DNA from: Microbacterium sp. zg-Y818
Lineage (GTDB): Bacteria; Actinomycetota; Actinomycetes; Actinomycetales; Microbacteriaceae
Direction of reading: 5' to 3'
NCBI RefSeq assembly: GCF_030246905.1
Contig: NZ_CP126741.1
Span: 2,790,001 to 2,854,000 of the forward strand
DNA length: 64,000 nt
The notes beneath the pieces are model-generated. The model was given only the letters and a program-made list of their open reading frames with translations. It was not told where the DNA came from and ran no database searches. This document shows, piece by piece, positions 24,777-33,913 of this stretch. The position numbers were made by a program, and so were the translations under genes. Within the stretch, counting starts at the first letter, position 1. Each line of letters begins with the position of its first letter.

Positions 24777-24828
24777 GCCGCGGCATCCGCCCGCCGCCGC
24801 CGCGCGCACCACGCACCACGCACCACAA

Positions 24829-24891
24829 CAGGAGATCTCGCCACACCAGGACCTTCCACCCCGGATCGTCCTGTCCTGGTGAGATCTCCTG
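24829..24891. repeat. Long imperfect hairpin with paired GGAGATCTC arms
   Basis: Left arm 24829-24852 and right arm 24873-24891 pair over 19 bp, broken by one 5-nt bulge on the left; each arm contains AGGAGATCTC and ACCAGGAC. The loop is about 20 nt. There is no T run. It sits in the 262-bp gap after galK, which otherwise holds only short CACCACG repeats and the SD region of the next gene. It could end galTK transcription or be a small intergenic repeat element. Confidence 0.65.
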
Positions 24892-25002
24892 CCTGCGTGA
24901 GCGCGGACAGCGCCCCTCCCCTGTAGCGACCTGGGCGGCCCGCCGACGGCAGCTCCGCAAGGCCTGGCGCCCGGGGGCGGCGGAGCCCTAGCGTCGACGT
25001 GA

Positions 25003-25875
<873 letters not shown>

Positions 25876-25890
25876 GGCGCGCGGGCGGGG

Positions 25891-27231
25891 TCATTCCTGG
25901 GCCGAGCCCGCGCCCGTCCGGCGGCGTCCCACGACCCGCGCGGCGAGGTACAGCACGGCGCCCACCGCCAGCAGGAGGATGCCGAACATCCACACCTGTG
26001 CGCTCTGCTGACTCAGCAGCAGCACGCACGAGGCGGCACCCAGCACCGGGACGAAGGACCACACCCGGAAGTGGTCGTGGTCGACCTTCTCCCGGCGCAG
26101 CACCAGCACGGCGATATTGGTGCTGAGGAAGACGAACAGCAGCAGCAGCACGACCGTCTCGGCGAGGGTGGCGAGGTCGCCGATGAGCGCGAGGACCATC
26201 GCGACCGCGGTCGTGGTGACGATGGCGACCCACGGCGTGCGGCGGCGCGGGAGGACCTTCCCCAGCACCGGGGGCAGCAGCCCCTGCTCGGCCATGCCGA
26301 AGGCGAGCCGGCTGGCCATGATCATCGTCAGCAGCGCGCCATTGGCCACGGCGATGAGCGCGATGAGGCTGAACAGCAGCGCGGGCACCGGCACGCCGGT
26401 GGCGGCCACGACATCCAGCAGCGGCCCGCTGGAATCCTGCAGCTCCGCTGCGGGCAGCGCGATGGCGCTGGCCAGCCCGACCAGCACGTACACGATTCCC
26501 GCGACGATGAGGGAGCCGAACAGCGCCCGGGGGTACACGCGCGAGGGGGCGGTGACCTCCTCGATGATGTTCGCCGAGGTCTCGAACCCCACGAACGAGT
26601 AATAGGCGATGATCGCCCCGCCGAGCACCGCGATGGCAGGCGAGGTGTCGGTCGGGAACTGGCCCACGCGCGAGACGTCTCCCCCGCCGGAGCCCATCAT
26701 GATCGCCACGGCGACGATCACGATCACGAGTCCACTGAGCTCGATGCACGTCATCACCATGTTGGTGCGCATCGATTCGCGGATGCCGCGGGCGTTCAGC
26801 GCCGCGACGAGCGCCAGGAAGACGACCGCCGCCAGAGTGGGAGGCACATCGATGAACGAGGTCAGGTAATCCCCGGCGAAGGCCAGCGCCAGTCCCGCCG
26901 CGCTCACGACCCCCGCGGCGAGCATGCTGAACCCGACCAGGAATGACAGCCACTTCGCCTTGAACGCGCGTTCCGCGAAAACCGCCGCACCGCCCGCCCG
27001 GGGGTACTTGGTGACCAGCTCCGCGTAGGAACCGGCCGTCAGCAGGGCCAGGGCCAGCGCCACGAGCAGCGGTGCCCACAGCGCGTCGCCGACCTCGGCC
27101 GACAGCACGCCCATGAGCGCGTAGATGCCCGCACCCAGCACGTCTCCCAGGATGAAGACGAACAGCAGCGGCCCGGTAATCCCCCGCCTGAGCTTGTCCT
27201 GCGACTGGTGCGCTTCACGGATCTCCGCCAC
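25891..27231 (-). CDS. APC-family amino acid/polyamine permease
   Basis: A 446-residue membrane transporter with about 12 hydrophobic helices. The N-terminal FVFILGDVLGAGIYALMG is the APC helix-1 unwound segment (G-x-G). FETSANIIEEV around helix 6 and ALNARGI at helix 5 match the YfnA/amino acid permease group. Start GTG 27231 has GGAG 7 nt upstream. It lies after the TetR gene in the same direction, 122 bp away. Substrate not predictable. Confidence 0.85.
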   Translation of the reverse strand: MAEIREAHQSQDKLRRGITGPLLFVFILGDVLGAGIYALMGVLSAEVGDALWAPLLVALALALLTAGSYAELVTKYPRAGGAAVFAERAFKAKWLSFLVGFSMLAAGVVSAAGLALAFAGDYLTSFIDVPPTLAAVVFLALVAALNARGIRESMRTNMVMTCIELSGLVIVIVAVAIMMGSGGGDVSRVGQFPTDTSPAIAVLGGAIIAYYSFVGFETSANIIEEVTAPSRVYPRALFGSLIVAGIVYVLVGLASAIALPAAELQDSSGPLLDVVAATGVPVPALLFSLIALIAVANGALLTMIMASRLAFGMAEQGLLPPVLGKVLPRRRTPWVAIVTTTAVAMVLALIGDLATLAETVVLLLLFVFLSTNIAVLVLRREKVDHDHFRVWSFVPVLGAASCVLLLSQQSAQVWMFGILLLAVGAVLYLAARVVGRRRTGAGSAQE

Positions 27232-27310
27232 TTTCGTTCTCCACCCTCGGCCCGGGTCGTTCGGGCCTCGGGAAGTGTACGGTGCGGCGGTGATCCGATA
27301 TCTCGCCCTT

Positions 27311-27337
27311 GCGAAAGCGCGACGGAACTGCTTTCGC
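27311..27337. terminator. Hairpin between the TetR gene and the permease gene
   Basis: GCGAAAGC and GCTTTCGC pair over 8 bp with an 11-nt loop. It lies just past the TetR stop on the minus strand. No T run follows, so it may be a weak terminator or an operator for the permease. Confidence 0.3.
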
Positions 27338-27353
27338 GCGCGTGCGGCGGGCG

Positions 27354-27920
27354 TCAGGGAGCGAACGCGCGCCGGAACTGCCGCCGCGCACGCACCGCGA
27401 CATCGGCACGGTCGGCCTCATCGGTGCGGGCGAGCTCACCGGCGAGCATGCCGACGGCGAGCATGATGTCAGCGGTGTCGACGTGGGCGCCGACGTGACC
27501 GGCCTGCCGCTCACGAACCAGCAGGCGGTCCACGACCTGGCGGAAGCGATCGCCGAGGGCCACCACGTGCGCGTCGTGGCGGTTGCGCACCATGAGGTCG
27601 ATGAGCGCGGTGGAGACCACCGCCTGATCCACGATGACGTCGAAGAGGTCCTCGAGCGTGCGGTCATCGGGCGCGGTGTGGGCCTCGATCGCCGCGACGT
27701 TCTCCTCGAAGAGCGCCGCGGCCAGCGCGGTGCGGTCGGGAAAATGGCGATAGAGGCTGCCCTGTCCGACGCCGGCGCGCTTGGCGACGGCCGAGAACGG
27801 CGCCGACAGGCCGTACTCGGCGAACACCTCGCGGGCAGCGCGGAGGAGCGCACGACGGTTCTCGGGCCCAGCCGCGCGGCCGCGGTTGACCTTGCGAGAC
27901 ACTTCCACGTCGTTGCCCAC
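27354..27920 (-). CDS. TetR-family transcriptional regulator
   Basis: A 188-residue TetR protein. N-terminal helix-turn-helix: LLRAAREVFAEYG, then FSAVAKRAGVGQGSLYRHF at residues about 42-60. The C-terminal ligand-binding part is helical and unremarkable. Start GTG 27920; other in-frame GTG codons 4 and 6 residues later cannot be excluded. Divergent from the SDR gene at 27970 with a perfect palindrome between, so it should repress that gene and its own. Confidence 0.88.
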   Translation of the reverse strand: MGNDVEVSRKVNRGRAAGPENRRALLRAAREVFAEYGLSAPFSAVAKRAGVGQGSLYRHFPDRTALAAALFEENVAAIEAHTAPDDRTLEDLFDVIVDQAVVSTALIDLMVRNRHDAHVVALGDRFRQVVDRLLVRERQAGHVGAHVDTADIMLAVGMLAGELARTDEADRADVAVRARRQFRRAFAP

Positions 27921-27933
27921 GGGTATAACCTAA

Positions 27934-27955
27934 TACCGGACACTTTTGTCCGGTA
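27934..27955. promoter_or_regulatory. Perfect TetR operator
   Basis: TACCGGACA-CTTT-TGTCCGGTA is a perfect 9-bp inverted repeat with a 4-bp centre, placed between the divergent TetR and SDR genes and ending 14 bp before the SDR start codon, next to its SD (AGAAAGGA). Confidence 0.8.
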
Positions 27956-27969
27956 GAAAGGACTACACC

Positions 27970-29025
27970 ATGGGCACCACCCCGCTCACCGGCGACTCTG
28001 CGATTGCCGACTGGCTGGCCGACCCGGCCGGCAACGCCATCCTCACCCACATGCTCGCGCAGAGCGGCCAGACCCCCGAGGTCTTCAAGCCGGTGAGGCG
28101 CCTCGCCATCAAGCGTCTCGTCAAGCTGAGCCGCGGCTCGTTCACCCAGGAGATGCTCGACGAGCTCGTTCGTCGCGTCGCCGCCGGTGAGGTGCCCGAG
28201 GGTGTCACTCCCACCCCCGTGGAGTCGACCGACGACGCCGGCGCACCCGCCGTGCCGCTGCGCGAGTGGACCGAGCGCATCGACCAGGGCCGCTTCACCG
28301 GACAGACCGTGATCGTCACCGGTGCGGGCTCCGGCATCGGTCGCGCCACCGCGTCGCGGGTCGCCCGTGAAGGCGGCCGCGTCGTGGCCGTCGACGTCAG
28401 CGAGGAGCGCCTCGCCGAGTTCACCGGCGAGCACCCGGGCGCCGACATCGTCACCGTCGTCGCCGACATCACCGACGACGCCGGCATCGCCCGCATCGTC
28501 GAGGCCGCCGGCGACACCATCGACGCGCTGGCGAACGTCGCCGGGATCATGGACGACATGACCCCCATCGGCGACGTCACCGACGCCGTCTGGGACCGGG
28601 TCATGGCCATCAACGTGACCGGCACGATGAAGCTCACGCGAGCGGTCATCCCCGCCATGCTCGCCCAGGGCGGCGGCTCGATCGTCAACACCGCATCCGA
28701 GGCGGCCCTGCGCGGCTCGGCGGCCGGAGCGGCCTACACCGCGTCGAAGCACGCGGTGGTGGGGCTCACCAAGTCCACCGCGTTCATGTACGGCCCGAGC
28801 GGCATCCGCTGCAACGCCGTCGCCCCCGGAGCGACCATCACCAACATCGAGGCGAAGTTCGCCTCGCCGCTGGGCGCCGAGCGCGTGCGCGCGGCGATGA
28901 CGATCCTCCCCGACCCCGCCGAGGCAGACGCCCTGGCGGCATCCATCACCTTCCTGCTGAGCGATGACGGCGTGAACATCAACGGTGTCACCCTGGCCAG
29001 CGACGGAGGTTGGTCGGCAGCCTGA
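27970..29025 (+). CDS. Short-chain dehydrogenase/reductase with N-terminal helical module
   Basis: A 351-residue protein. Residues about 110-351 are a classical SDR: VIVTGAGSGIGRATA (NAD(P)-binding), NVAGIMDD, Ser in NTASEAA and Tyr-x3-Lys in YTASKHA, then VAPGATITNI. Residues 1-75 form a separate helical module (SAIADWLADPAGNAI, then VRRLAIKRLVKLS and MLDELVRRVAAG) not part of the SDR fold. A very similar module closes the convergent GH3 enzyme next door. Start ATG 27970 with SD AGAAAGGA. Controlled by the TetR protein across the perfect operator. Substrate unknown; a secondary alcohol or steroid-type substrate is possible. Confidence 0.85.
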   Translation: MGTTPLTGDSAIADWLADPAGNAILTHMLAQSGQTPEVFKPVRRLAIKRLVKLSRGSFTQEMLDELVRRVAAGEVPEGVTPTPVESTDDAGAPAVPLREWTERIDQGRFTGQTVIVTGAGSGIGRATASRVAREGGRVVAVDVSEERLAEFTGEHPGADIVTVVADITDDAGIARIVEAAGDTIDALANVAGIMDDMTPIGDVTDAVWDRVMAINVTGTMKLTRAVIPAMLAQGGGSIVNTASEAALRGSAAGAAYTASKHAVVGLTKSTAFMYGPSGIRCNAVAPGATITNIEAKFASPLGAERVRAAMTILPDPAEADALAASITFLLSDDGVNINGVTLASDGGWSAA

Positions 29026-29043
29026 CCCGAACCCGCTGCCGAC

Positions 29044-29078
29044 GAGGGGCCCCGAGAGCGCATCGCGCCCGGGGCCTC
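29044..29078. terminator. Bidirectional terminator hairpin
   Basis: GAGGGGCCCCG (29044-29054) pairs with CGGGGCCTC (29070-29078) over 9 bp with a 2-nt bulge, in the 55-bp space between the convergent SDR and GH3 genes. Confidence 0.6.
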
Positions 29079-29080
29079 TG

Positions 29081-31351
29081 TCATCTACCCGAGAGACCGT
29101 TCGCCAGGGCGACCAGCTTCTCGAGCTGCCCGTATGAGACCGGCACCCCCGGAAAGCCCGCCAGCCGGCCGATCGGGAACGAGGCCATCATCTTCTGCAT
29201 CGCCTCGTCGGGCATGAGCCCGCCGCCGGCAGAGCCCCCGAGCATCATCCCCATGGCCTTCTGCACGAGGGGACCGACGACCGGGTGGCCGAGCAACTCG
29301 CCCACCGACGACGACATGGTCAGCGGCGTGCGCACCTCGTCCGCCGCGACGGGAACGGTCACCGTGCCGCGCACGTCACGGCTCGAGGCGGCCACCGCCA
29401 CCACGTAGTCGCCACCCTCGACGATCCACCGGTCGACCTGCACGTTCCAGTAGGCAAGGTCCGCGCGCGCGATCACGAGCTCGACCTCGCGCGTCTCGCC
29501 CGACTCCAGCGCCACCGATGTGAATGCCTTCAGCTCCCGCGGCGGGCGGACGATGGTCGAGCCCGGAAGGGAGGTGTAGACCTGCACGACCTCGCGCCCT
29601 GCCCGGGCTCCCGTGTTGGTCACCGTCAGCGCGACACGCAGGTCACCGGAGGCGGTGACGGATGCCGTCGGCGACCCGTAGTCGAACGCGGTGTACGACA
29701 GCCCGTGACCGAAGGGATAGGCGACGTCCATCTGCCGGGCGTCGTACCAGCGGTAGCCGACGAACAGGCCCTCGCCATAGCGCACGTGGCCGGATTCGCC
29801 GGGGAAGTTGCCGTAGGCGGGGGTGTCCGTCAGTCGCAGCGGGATGGTCTCGGCGAGCTTGCCGGACGGGTTCACCTCGCCGAACAGCACGTCGGCGGTC
29901 GCGCCGCCGCCGGCCTGTCCCAGCAGCCACGCCTCGACGATCGCCGGCACCCGGTCGCGGAAGGGAAGTGCCACCACGCCGCCGTGCGAGAGCACGACGA
30001 CCGTGCGGGGGTTGACCTCGAGCACCGCGTCCAGGAGTGCGAGCTGCTCTGCCGGAAGGTCGATGTGCTCGCGGTCGAAGCCCTCCGATTCCTCGGCGGC
30101 GGGCAGCCCCAGGAAGACCACCGCCGTCTCGGCGTCGCGCGCGGCTGCGACGGCCTCGGCCACCAGCACCCCCGCATCCGGATGGTCGGCGGCGTCCGCT
30201 CCGCCCCCGTCGAGCGCGAAGCCCACGGCCGCGACGACCACACCCTCGGACAGGGCGCGGATCTCTTCCAGGGCGCTGTCGAGGCGGGTCGGGTTGATCA
30301 GCGACGACCCGGCGCCCTGATAGCGCGGCGCGGCGGCGAAGGCGCCGATGACGGCCAGTCGCGCATCGCGCCGCAGCGGCAGTAGCCCACCGTCGTTCTT
30401 CAGCAGCACGATCGAGCGCCCCGCGGCCTCGCGCGCCAGCGCGTGGTGCGCGTCGACGTCGAGCGGGGCGGGGGCGGGGCGCTCGCCGGCCCGCGCCACG
30501 AGGTTCATGACCCGCTGCGCCGCCGTCTCGAGCGATCCCTCGGCAAGGCGCCCCGCCTCGACGGCCTCGACCAGCTGCGCATCGGTGCGCCCGCCGCTGG
30601 CCGGCATCTCGAGGTCCAGCCCTGCCGCCAGCGCTGCGACGCGATCCTCGACGGCGCCCCAGTCCGAGACGACCAGCCCGTCGAACCCCCACTCTTCCCG
30701 CAGCACCTGCGTCAGCAGCCACGGATCCTCCGAGGCGTACACGCCGTTGATGCGGTTGTAGGCGCACATCACCGTCCAGGGCAGGGCCTGGGTCACCACC
30801 CGCTCGAAGCCGCGCAGGTAGATTTCGCGCATCGGCCTCGGGTCGACGTCCGCGCTCACCCGCAGTCGATCGGTCTCCTGGTTGTTGGCGGCGAAGTGCT
30901 TCAGCGACGCGCCCACACCCTGGGACTGGATGCCGCGCACGGCGGCCGCACCGAGCACTCCGGCGACGACGGGGTCCTCGGAGTAGTACTCGAAGTTGCG
31001 GCCGCACAGCGGCGAGCGCTTGATGTTGATGCCGGGGCCGAGCACGACGGCGACGTCCTCGATCGCCGCCTCCCGCCCGATCGCCGCGCCGACGCGCTGC
31101 ACAAGGTCGGCGTCGAACGACGAGGCCAGGCCGGCCGCGGGCGGGAAGCAGGTCGCCGGCACGCTCGAGGCGAGCCCCAGGTGGTCGCCCGCGCCGGTCT
31201 GCTTGCGCAGGCCGTGCGGCCCGTCGGTCAGCGTGATCGAGGGCACCCCGACGCGCTGTACCGCCTTGGTGCTCCAGAAGTCGGCGCCACTGGTCAGCGA
31301 GGCCTGCTCGTGGACGGTGAGATCGGATGCCGTGCGCGACCGCGGTGTCAT
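29081..31351 (-). CDS. GH3 beta-glucosidase with C-terminal helical module
   Basis: A 756-residue intracellular GH3 enzyme. The barrel has TLTDGPHGLRKQ, LGPGINIKRSPLCGRNFEYYSEDP, LKHFAANNQE and the nucleophile Asp in GLVVSDWGAVEDR. The second domain has SHGGVVALPF, and the fibronectin-III-like domain has VVQVYTSLPGSTIVRPPRELKAF-type strands. After that, the last 80 or so residues (SSVGELLGHPVVGPL, then LEKLVALANG) form an extra helical module that resembles the N-terminus of the convergent SDR. Start ATG 31351 is 6 nt from a TATGGT -10 element, so leaderless. Substrate specificity is not certain: glucosides or xylosides. Confidence 0.88.
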   Translation of the reverse strand: MTPRSRTASDLTVHEQASLTSGADFWSTKAVQRVGVPSITLTDGPHGLRKQTGAGDHLGLASSVPATCFPPAAGLASSFDADLVQRVGAAIGREAAIEDVAVVLGPGINIKRSPLCGRNFEYYSEDPVVAGVLGAAAVRGIQSQGVGASLKHFAANNQETDRLRVSADVDPRPMREIYLRGFERVVTQALPWTVMCAYNRINGVYASEDPWLLTQVLREEWGFDGLVVSDWGAVEDRVAALAAGLDLEMPASGGRTDAQLVEAVEAGRLAEGSLETAAQRVMNLVARAGERPAPAPLDVDAHHALAREAAGRSIVLLKNDGGLLPLRRDARLAVIGAFAAAPRYQGAGSSLINPTRLDSALEEIRALSEGVVVAAVGFALDGGGADAADHPDAGVLVAEAVAAARDAETAVVFLGLPAAEESEGFDREHIDLPAEQLALLDAVLEVNPRTVVVLSHGGVVALPFRDRVPAIVEAWLLGQAGGGATADVLFGEVNPSGKLAETIPLRLTDTPAYGNFPGESGHVRYGEGLFVGYRWYDARQMDVAYPFGHGLSYTAFDYGSPTASVTASGDLRVALTVTNTGARAGREVVQVYTSLPGSTIVRPPRELKAFTSVALESGETREVELVIARADLAYWNVQVDRWIVEGGDYVVAVAASSRDVRGTVTVPVAADEVRTPLTMSSSVGELLGHPVVGPLVQKAMGMMLGGSAGGGLMPDEAMQKMMASFPIGRLAGFPGVPVSYGQLEKLVALANGLSGR

Positions 31352-31357
31352 GCGCAC

Positions 31358-31402
31358 ACCATAAGCCATCGGCCGCCGCGAACGCGGGGGGCGGTCTACG
31401 CT
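31358..31402. promoter_or_regulatory. Back-to-back leaderless promoters (GH3 and carboxylesterase)
   Basis: On the minus strand TATGGT (31363-31358) lies 6 nt before ATG 31351; on the plus strand TACGCT (31397-31402) lies 6 nt before ATG 31409. Neither gene has a Shine-Dalgarno sequence. No clear -35 hexamers were seen. Confidence 0.5.
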
Positions 31403-31408
31403 CGAGGT

Positions 31409-32896
31409 ATGGCCACGCCCACCCTGGTGACCACCGACGCGGGACGCGTGCGGGGTTTCTGGCGCACCCGCGGCGGCCACCGCTCGGCCGCGTTCCTCGG
31501 CATCCCCTACGCCGCCGCCCCGGTGGGGCCGCTCCGCTACGCCGCGCCCGCGCCCGTGGTTCCGTGGACGGGTGTGCGGGATGCCACGACCTACGGGGCC
31601 ACGCCGCATCGCTCCGACGACGGGCTGACCCTCATCCCGGAGCCGTCGATCCCCGGTGAGGACACGCTCAACGTCAACGTCTTCACCCCCGACCCGTCGG
31701 AGCGCTCACCCGGCCTGCCGGTGATGGTCTACATCCACGGCGGTGGCTTCACCTCGGGCTCGCCGGCCAGTCCTTGGTACGACGGCGCCGCCTTCAACCG
31801 CGACGGCGTCGTCACGGTCACGGTCGCCTACCGGCTCGGCTTCGATGGCTTCGGTGCGATCGAGGGGGCGCCCGCAAATCGCGGCGTGCGCGACTGGCTC
31901 GCCGCCCTGGAGTGGGTGCAGCGCAACATCGCCGCGTTCGGCGGCGACCCGTCGCGGGTCACCCTCGCGGGGCAGTCCGCCGGCGGCGGGGCGGTGCTCA
32001 CCCTCCTCGGTCTGCCCGCTGCCCAGCATCTGTTCCACGCCGCCATCTCGTTCTCGGGGGCCATCGCCGACGTCGCGGCAGACCGAGCCGCTGCCGCATC
32101 GCGGCGCCTGGCGGCGCTGGCCGGCGTCGAACCAACCCGGGAGGGGTTCACCTCGGTTCCCGAGGAGCGCCTCTGGTCGCTGCAGGATGCCGCCGGCCGG
32201 CCGGACGACGCCGGCGCCCTCACGGTGGTGCGGGAACTGCTGCACGAGGGCCTGCCGTGGGGACCCCTCGTCGACGGCGACCTGCTCACCATGCCGACGG
32301 TCGACGCTCTCGCCGCCGGCATCGGCGCGGACAAGCCGCTGATGCTGGGCACCACCGACGACGAGTTCACGATGGTCACCGACGGGCTGCGCGGCGTGCT
32401 TCGCCTGGTCCCGACCCCGCTCGCCCTCGGGCTCTTCCTTTCCGGCCGGTCCGTTCGTCGCGCGTACCTCGCGGCCAACCGGCCGCAGCGGCGCCTCGGC
32501 ACCGCGGCGATGGCCGGCCGCTACGTCACCGACCGGCTGTTCCGGTCGCTGGTGCTGCGTGTCGCCGACGCCCGCACCGCGACGGGCGCACCCACCTGGA
32601 CCTACAGCTTCTCGTGGCCCTCCCCCACCCGGCGGTGGTCGCTGCACTGCCTCGACGTGCCGTTCTGGTTCGACTGCCTCGACGCGGTGGGCGTGGCCGA
32701 CGTCGCCGGCCCGGTGCCGCCGCCCGCGCTCGCGTCGGCGATGCACGGCACGGCGGTCGCGTTCGTGCGCGATGGCGCCCCCGGATGGACGCCGTGGTCG
32801 GCGCAGCCGGGCACCACGCGGGTCTTCGGCGGACCGGCATCCGCCCCCGACGTCGTGCCCGACGGCTACGCGAGCGCCCGGCCGCTGGTCAGCTGA
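31409..32896 (+). CDS. Type-B carboxylesterase/lipase
   Basis: A 495-residue serine esterase. FLGIPYAAAPVGPLRY is the family N-terminal signature, EDTLNVNVF the second signature, VMVYIHGGGFTSGS the oxyanion hole, and Ser in LAGQSAGGGAVL the nucleophile. TTDDEF carries a probable acid residue, and CLDVPFWF is near the final His. No signal peptide. Divergent from GH3; it overlaps the convergent LLM gene by 8 bp. Natural substrate unknown. Confidence 0.88.
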   Translation: MATPTLVTTDAGRVRGFWRTRGGHRSAAFLGIPYAAAPVGPLRYAAPAPVVPWTGVRDATTYGATPHRSDDGLTLIPEPSIPGEDTLNVNVFTPDPSERSPGLPVMVYIHGGGFTSGSPASPWYDGAAFNRDGVVTVTVAYRLGFDGFGAIEGAPANRGVRDWLAALEWVQRNIAAFGGDPSRVTLAGQSAGGGAVLTLLGLPAAQHLFHAAISFSGAIADVAADRAAAASRRLAALAGVEPTREGFTSVPEERLWSLQDAAGRPDDAGALTVVRELLHEGLPWGPLVDGDLLTMPTVDALAAGIGADKPLMLGTTDDEFTMVTDGLRGVLRLVPTPLALGLFLSGRSVRRAYLAANRPQRRLGTAAMAGRYVTDRLFRSLVLRVADARTATGAPTWTYSFSWPSPTRRWSLHCLDVPFWFDCLDAVGVADVAGPVPPPALASAMHGTAVAFVRDGAPGWTPWSAQPGTTRVFGGPASAPDVVPDGYASARPLVS

Positions 32897-33875
32897 GCGC
32901 GGGCACGACCTCGCGCTCGAACAGCTCGATGCCGGAGCGGTCGTACGCCGCCTCGGGGAAGTAGTGGATGGCGTAGCCGAGGCCCGCGTCCGCCCGCGCC
33001 GCGAGGCGCTCCGCGACCTGCTCCGGCGTGCCGACAGCGGGTGACTCGCGATAGTCCCGCTCGATGACCCCGGCCCGCTCGGGCCCGACGAACGGCGCGA
33101 TGCGCGCCACGACGGCGGCGACGCGGTCAGCGACCTCGGCCTCGGTGTCGGCGACGATCGTGTTGAAGTTCGAGGAGCGGGTGATCTCGTTGACATCGCG
33201 CCCGATCGCATCGCAGTGGCCGCGCAGCACCTCGGACTTGTGGGTGAACTCCTCGATCGATCCGGCGAAGTTCGTGTACGACGCGTAGGTGGCGGCGATC
33301 TTGAGCGTCACCTTCTCGCCCCCGCCGGCGATCCAGAGGGGAATGCCACCCTGCTGCAGCGGCAGCGGCCGCACGATGGCGCCGTCGGCGGTGTAGTAGC
33401 GGCCCTCGAGGGTGGCCGAGCCGGTGGTCCATGCCTGGTGCATGATCTCCACGCCCTCGCGCAGGCGCCCGAGCCGCTCGCCGATCGGCGGGAAGCCGTA
33501 GCCGTAGGCGCGCCATTCGTGCTCGTACCAGCCACCGCCGATCCCCATCTCGGTGCGACCGCCCGAGATCGCGTCGACGGTCGCGGCGACCTTGGCGAGG
33601 TAGGCGGGGTTGCGGTAGCTCATGCACGTGCACATCTGGCCCAGCCGGATGCGGTCGGTCGAGGCGGCGAAGGCGGACATCAGCGTCCACGCTTCGTGCG
33701 TCGCCTCGTCGCTGGCCACGGGCGTCGTGTGGAAGTGGTCGTAGACCCACAGGGATTCCCAGGGGCCGGCGTCGGCCTGCTGGGCGAGGGTGCGCATGGT
33801 GGTCCAGTGCTGGGCCGGGTCGATGCCGACGAGGTCGAAACGCCAGCCCTGGGGAATGAAGAGTCCGAATCGCAT
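32889..33875 (-). CDS. LLM-class F420-dependent oxidoreductase
   Basis: A 328-residue luciferase-like monooxygenase fold protein of the actinobacterial F420-dependent type. MRFGLFIPQGWRFD at the N-terminus, ESLWVYDHFHT, IRLGQMCTCMSYRNPAYLAKVAATVDAISGGR (the flavin/F420 loop) and GIGGGWYEHEWRAYGY are the standard blocks. Leaderless start: TAGGGT lies 6 nt before ATG 33875 on the minus strand. The gene stands alone, after the methyltransferase. Substrate unknown. Confidence 0.85.
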   Translation of the reverse strand: MRFGLFIPQGWRFDLVGIDPAQHWTTMRTLAQQADAGPWESLWVYDHFHTTPVASDEATHEAWTLMSAFAASTDRIRLGQMCTCMSYRNPAYLAKVAATVDAISGGRTEMGIGGGWYEHEWRAYGYGFPPIGERLGRLREGVEIMHQAWTTGSATLEGRYYTADGAIVRPLPLQQGGIPLWIAGGGEKVTLKIAATYASYTNFAGSIEEFTHKSEVLRGHCDAIGRDVNEITRSSNFNTIVADTEAEVADRVAAVVARIAPFVGPERAGVIERDYRESPAVGTPEQVAERLAARADAGLGYAIHYFPEAAYDRSGIELFEREVVPALS

Positions 33876-33913
33876 GTGCTCACCCTACGGACGACGGCGG
33901 TTCAGGGCACGTG

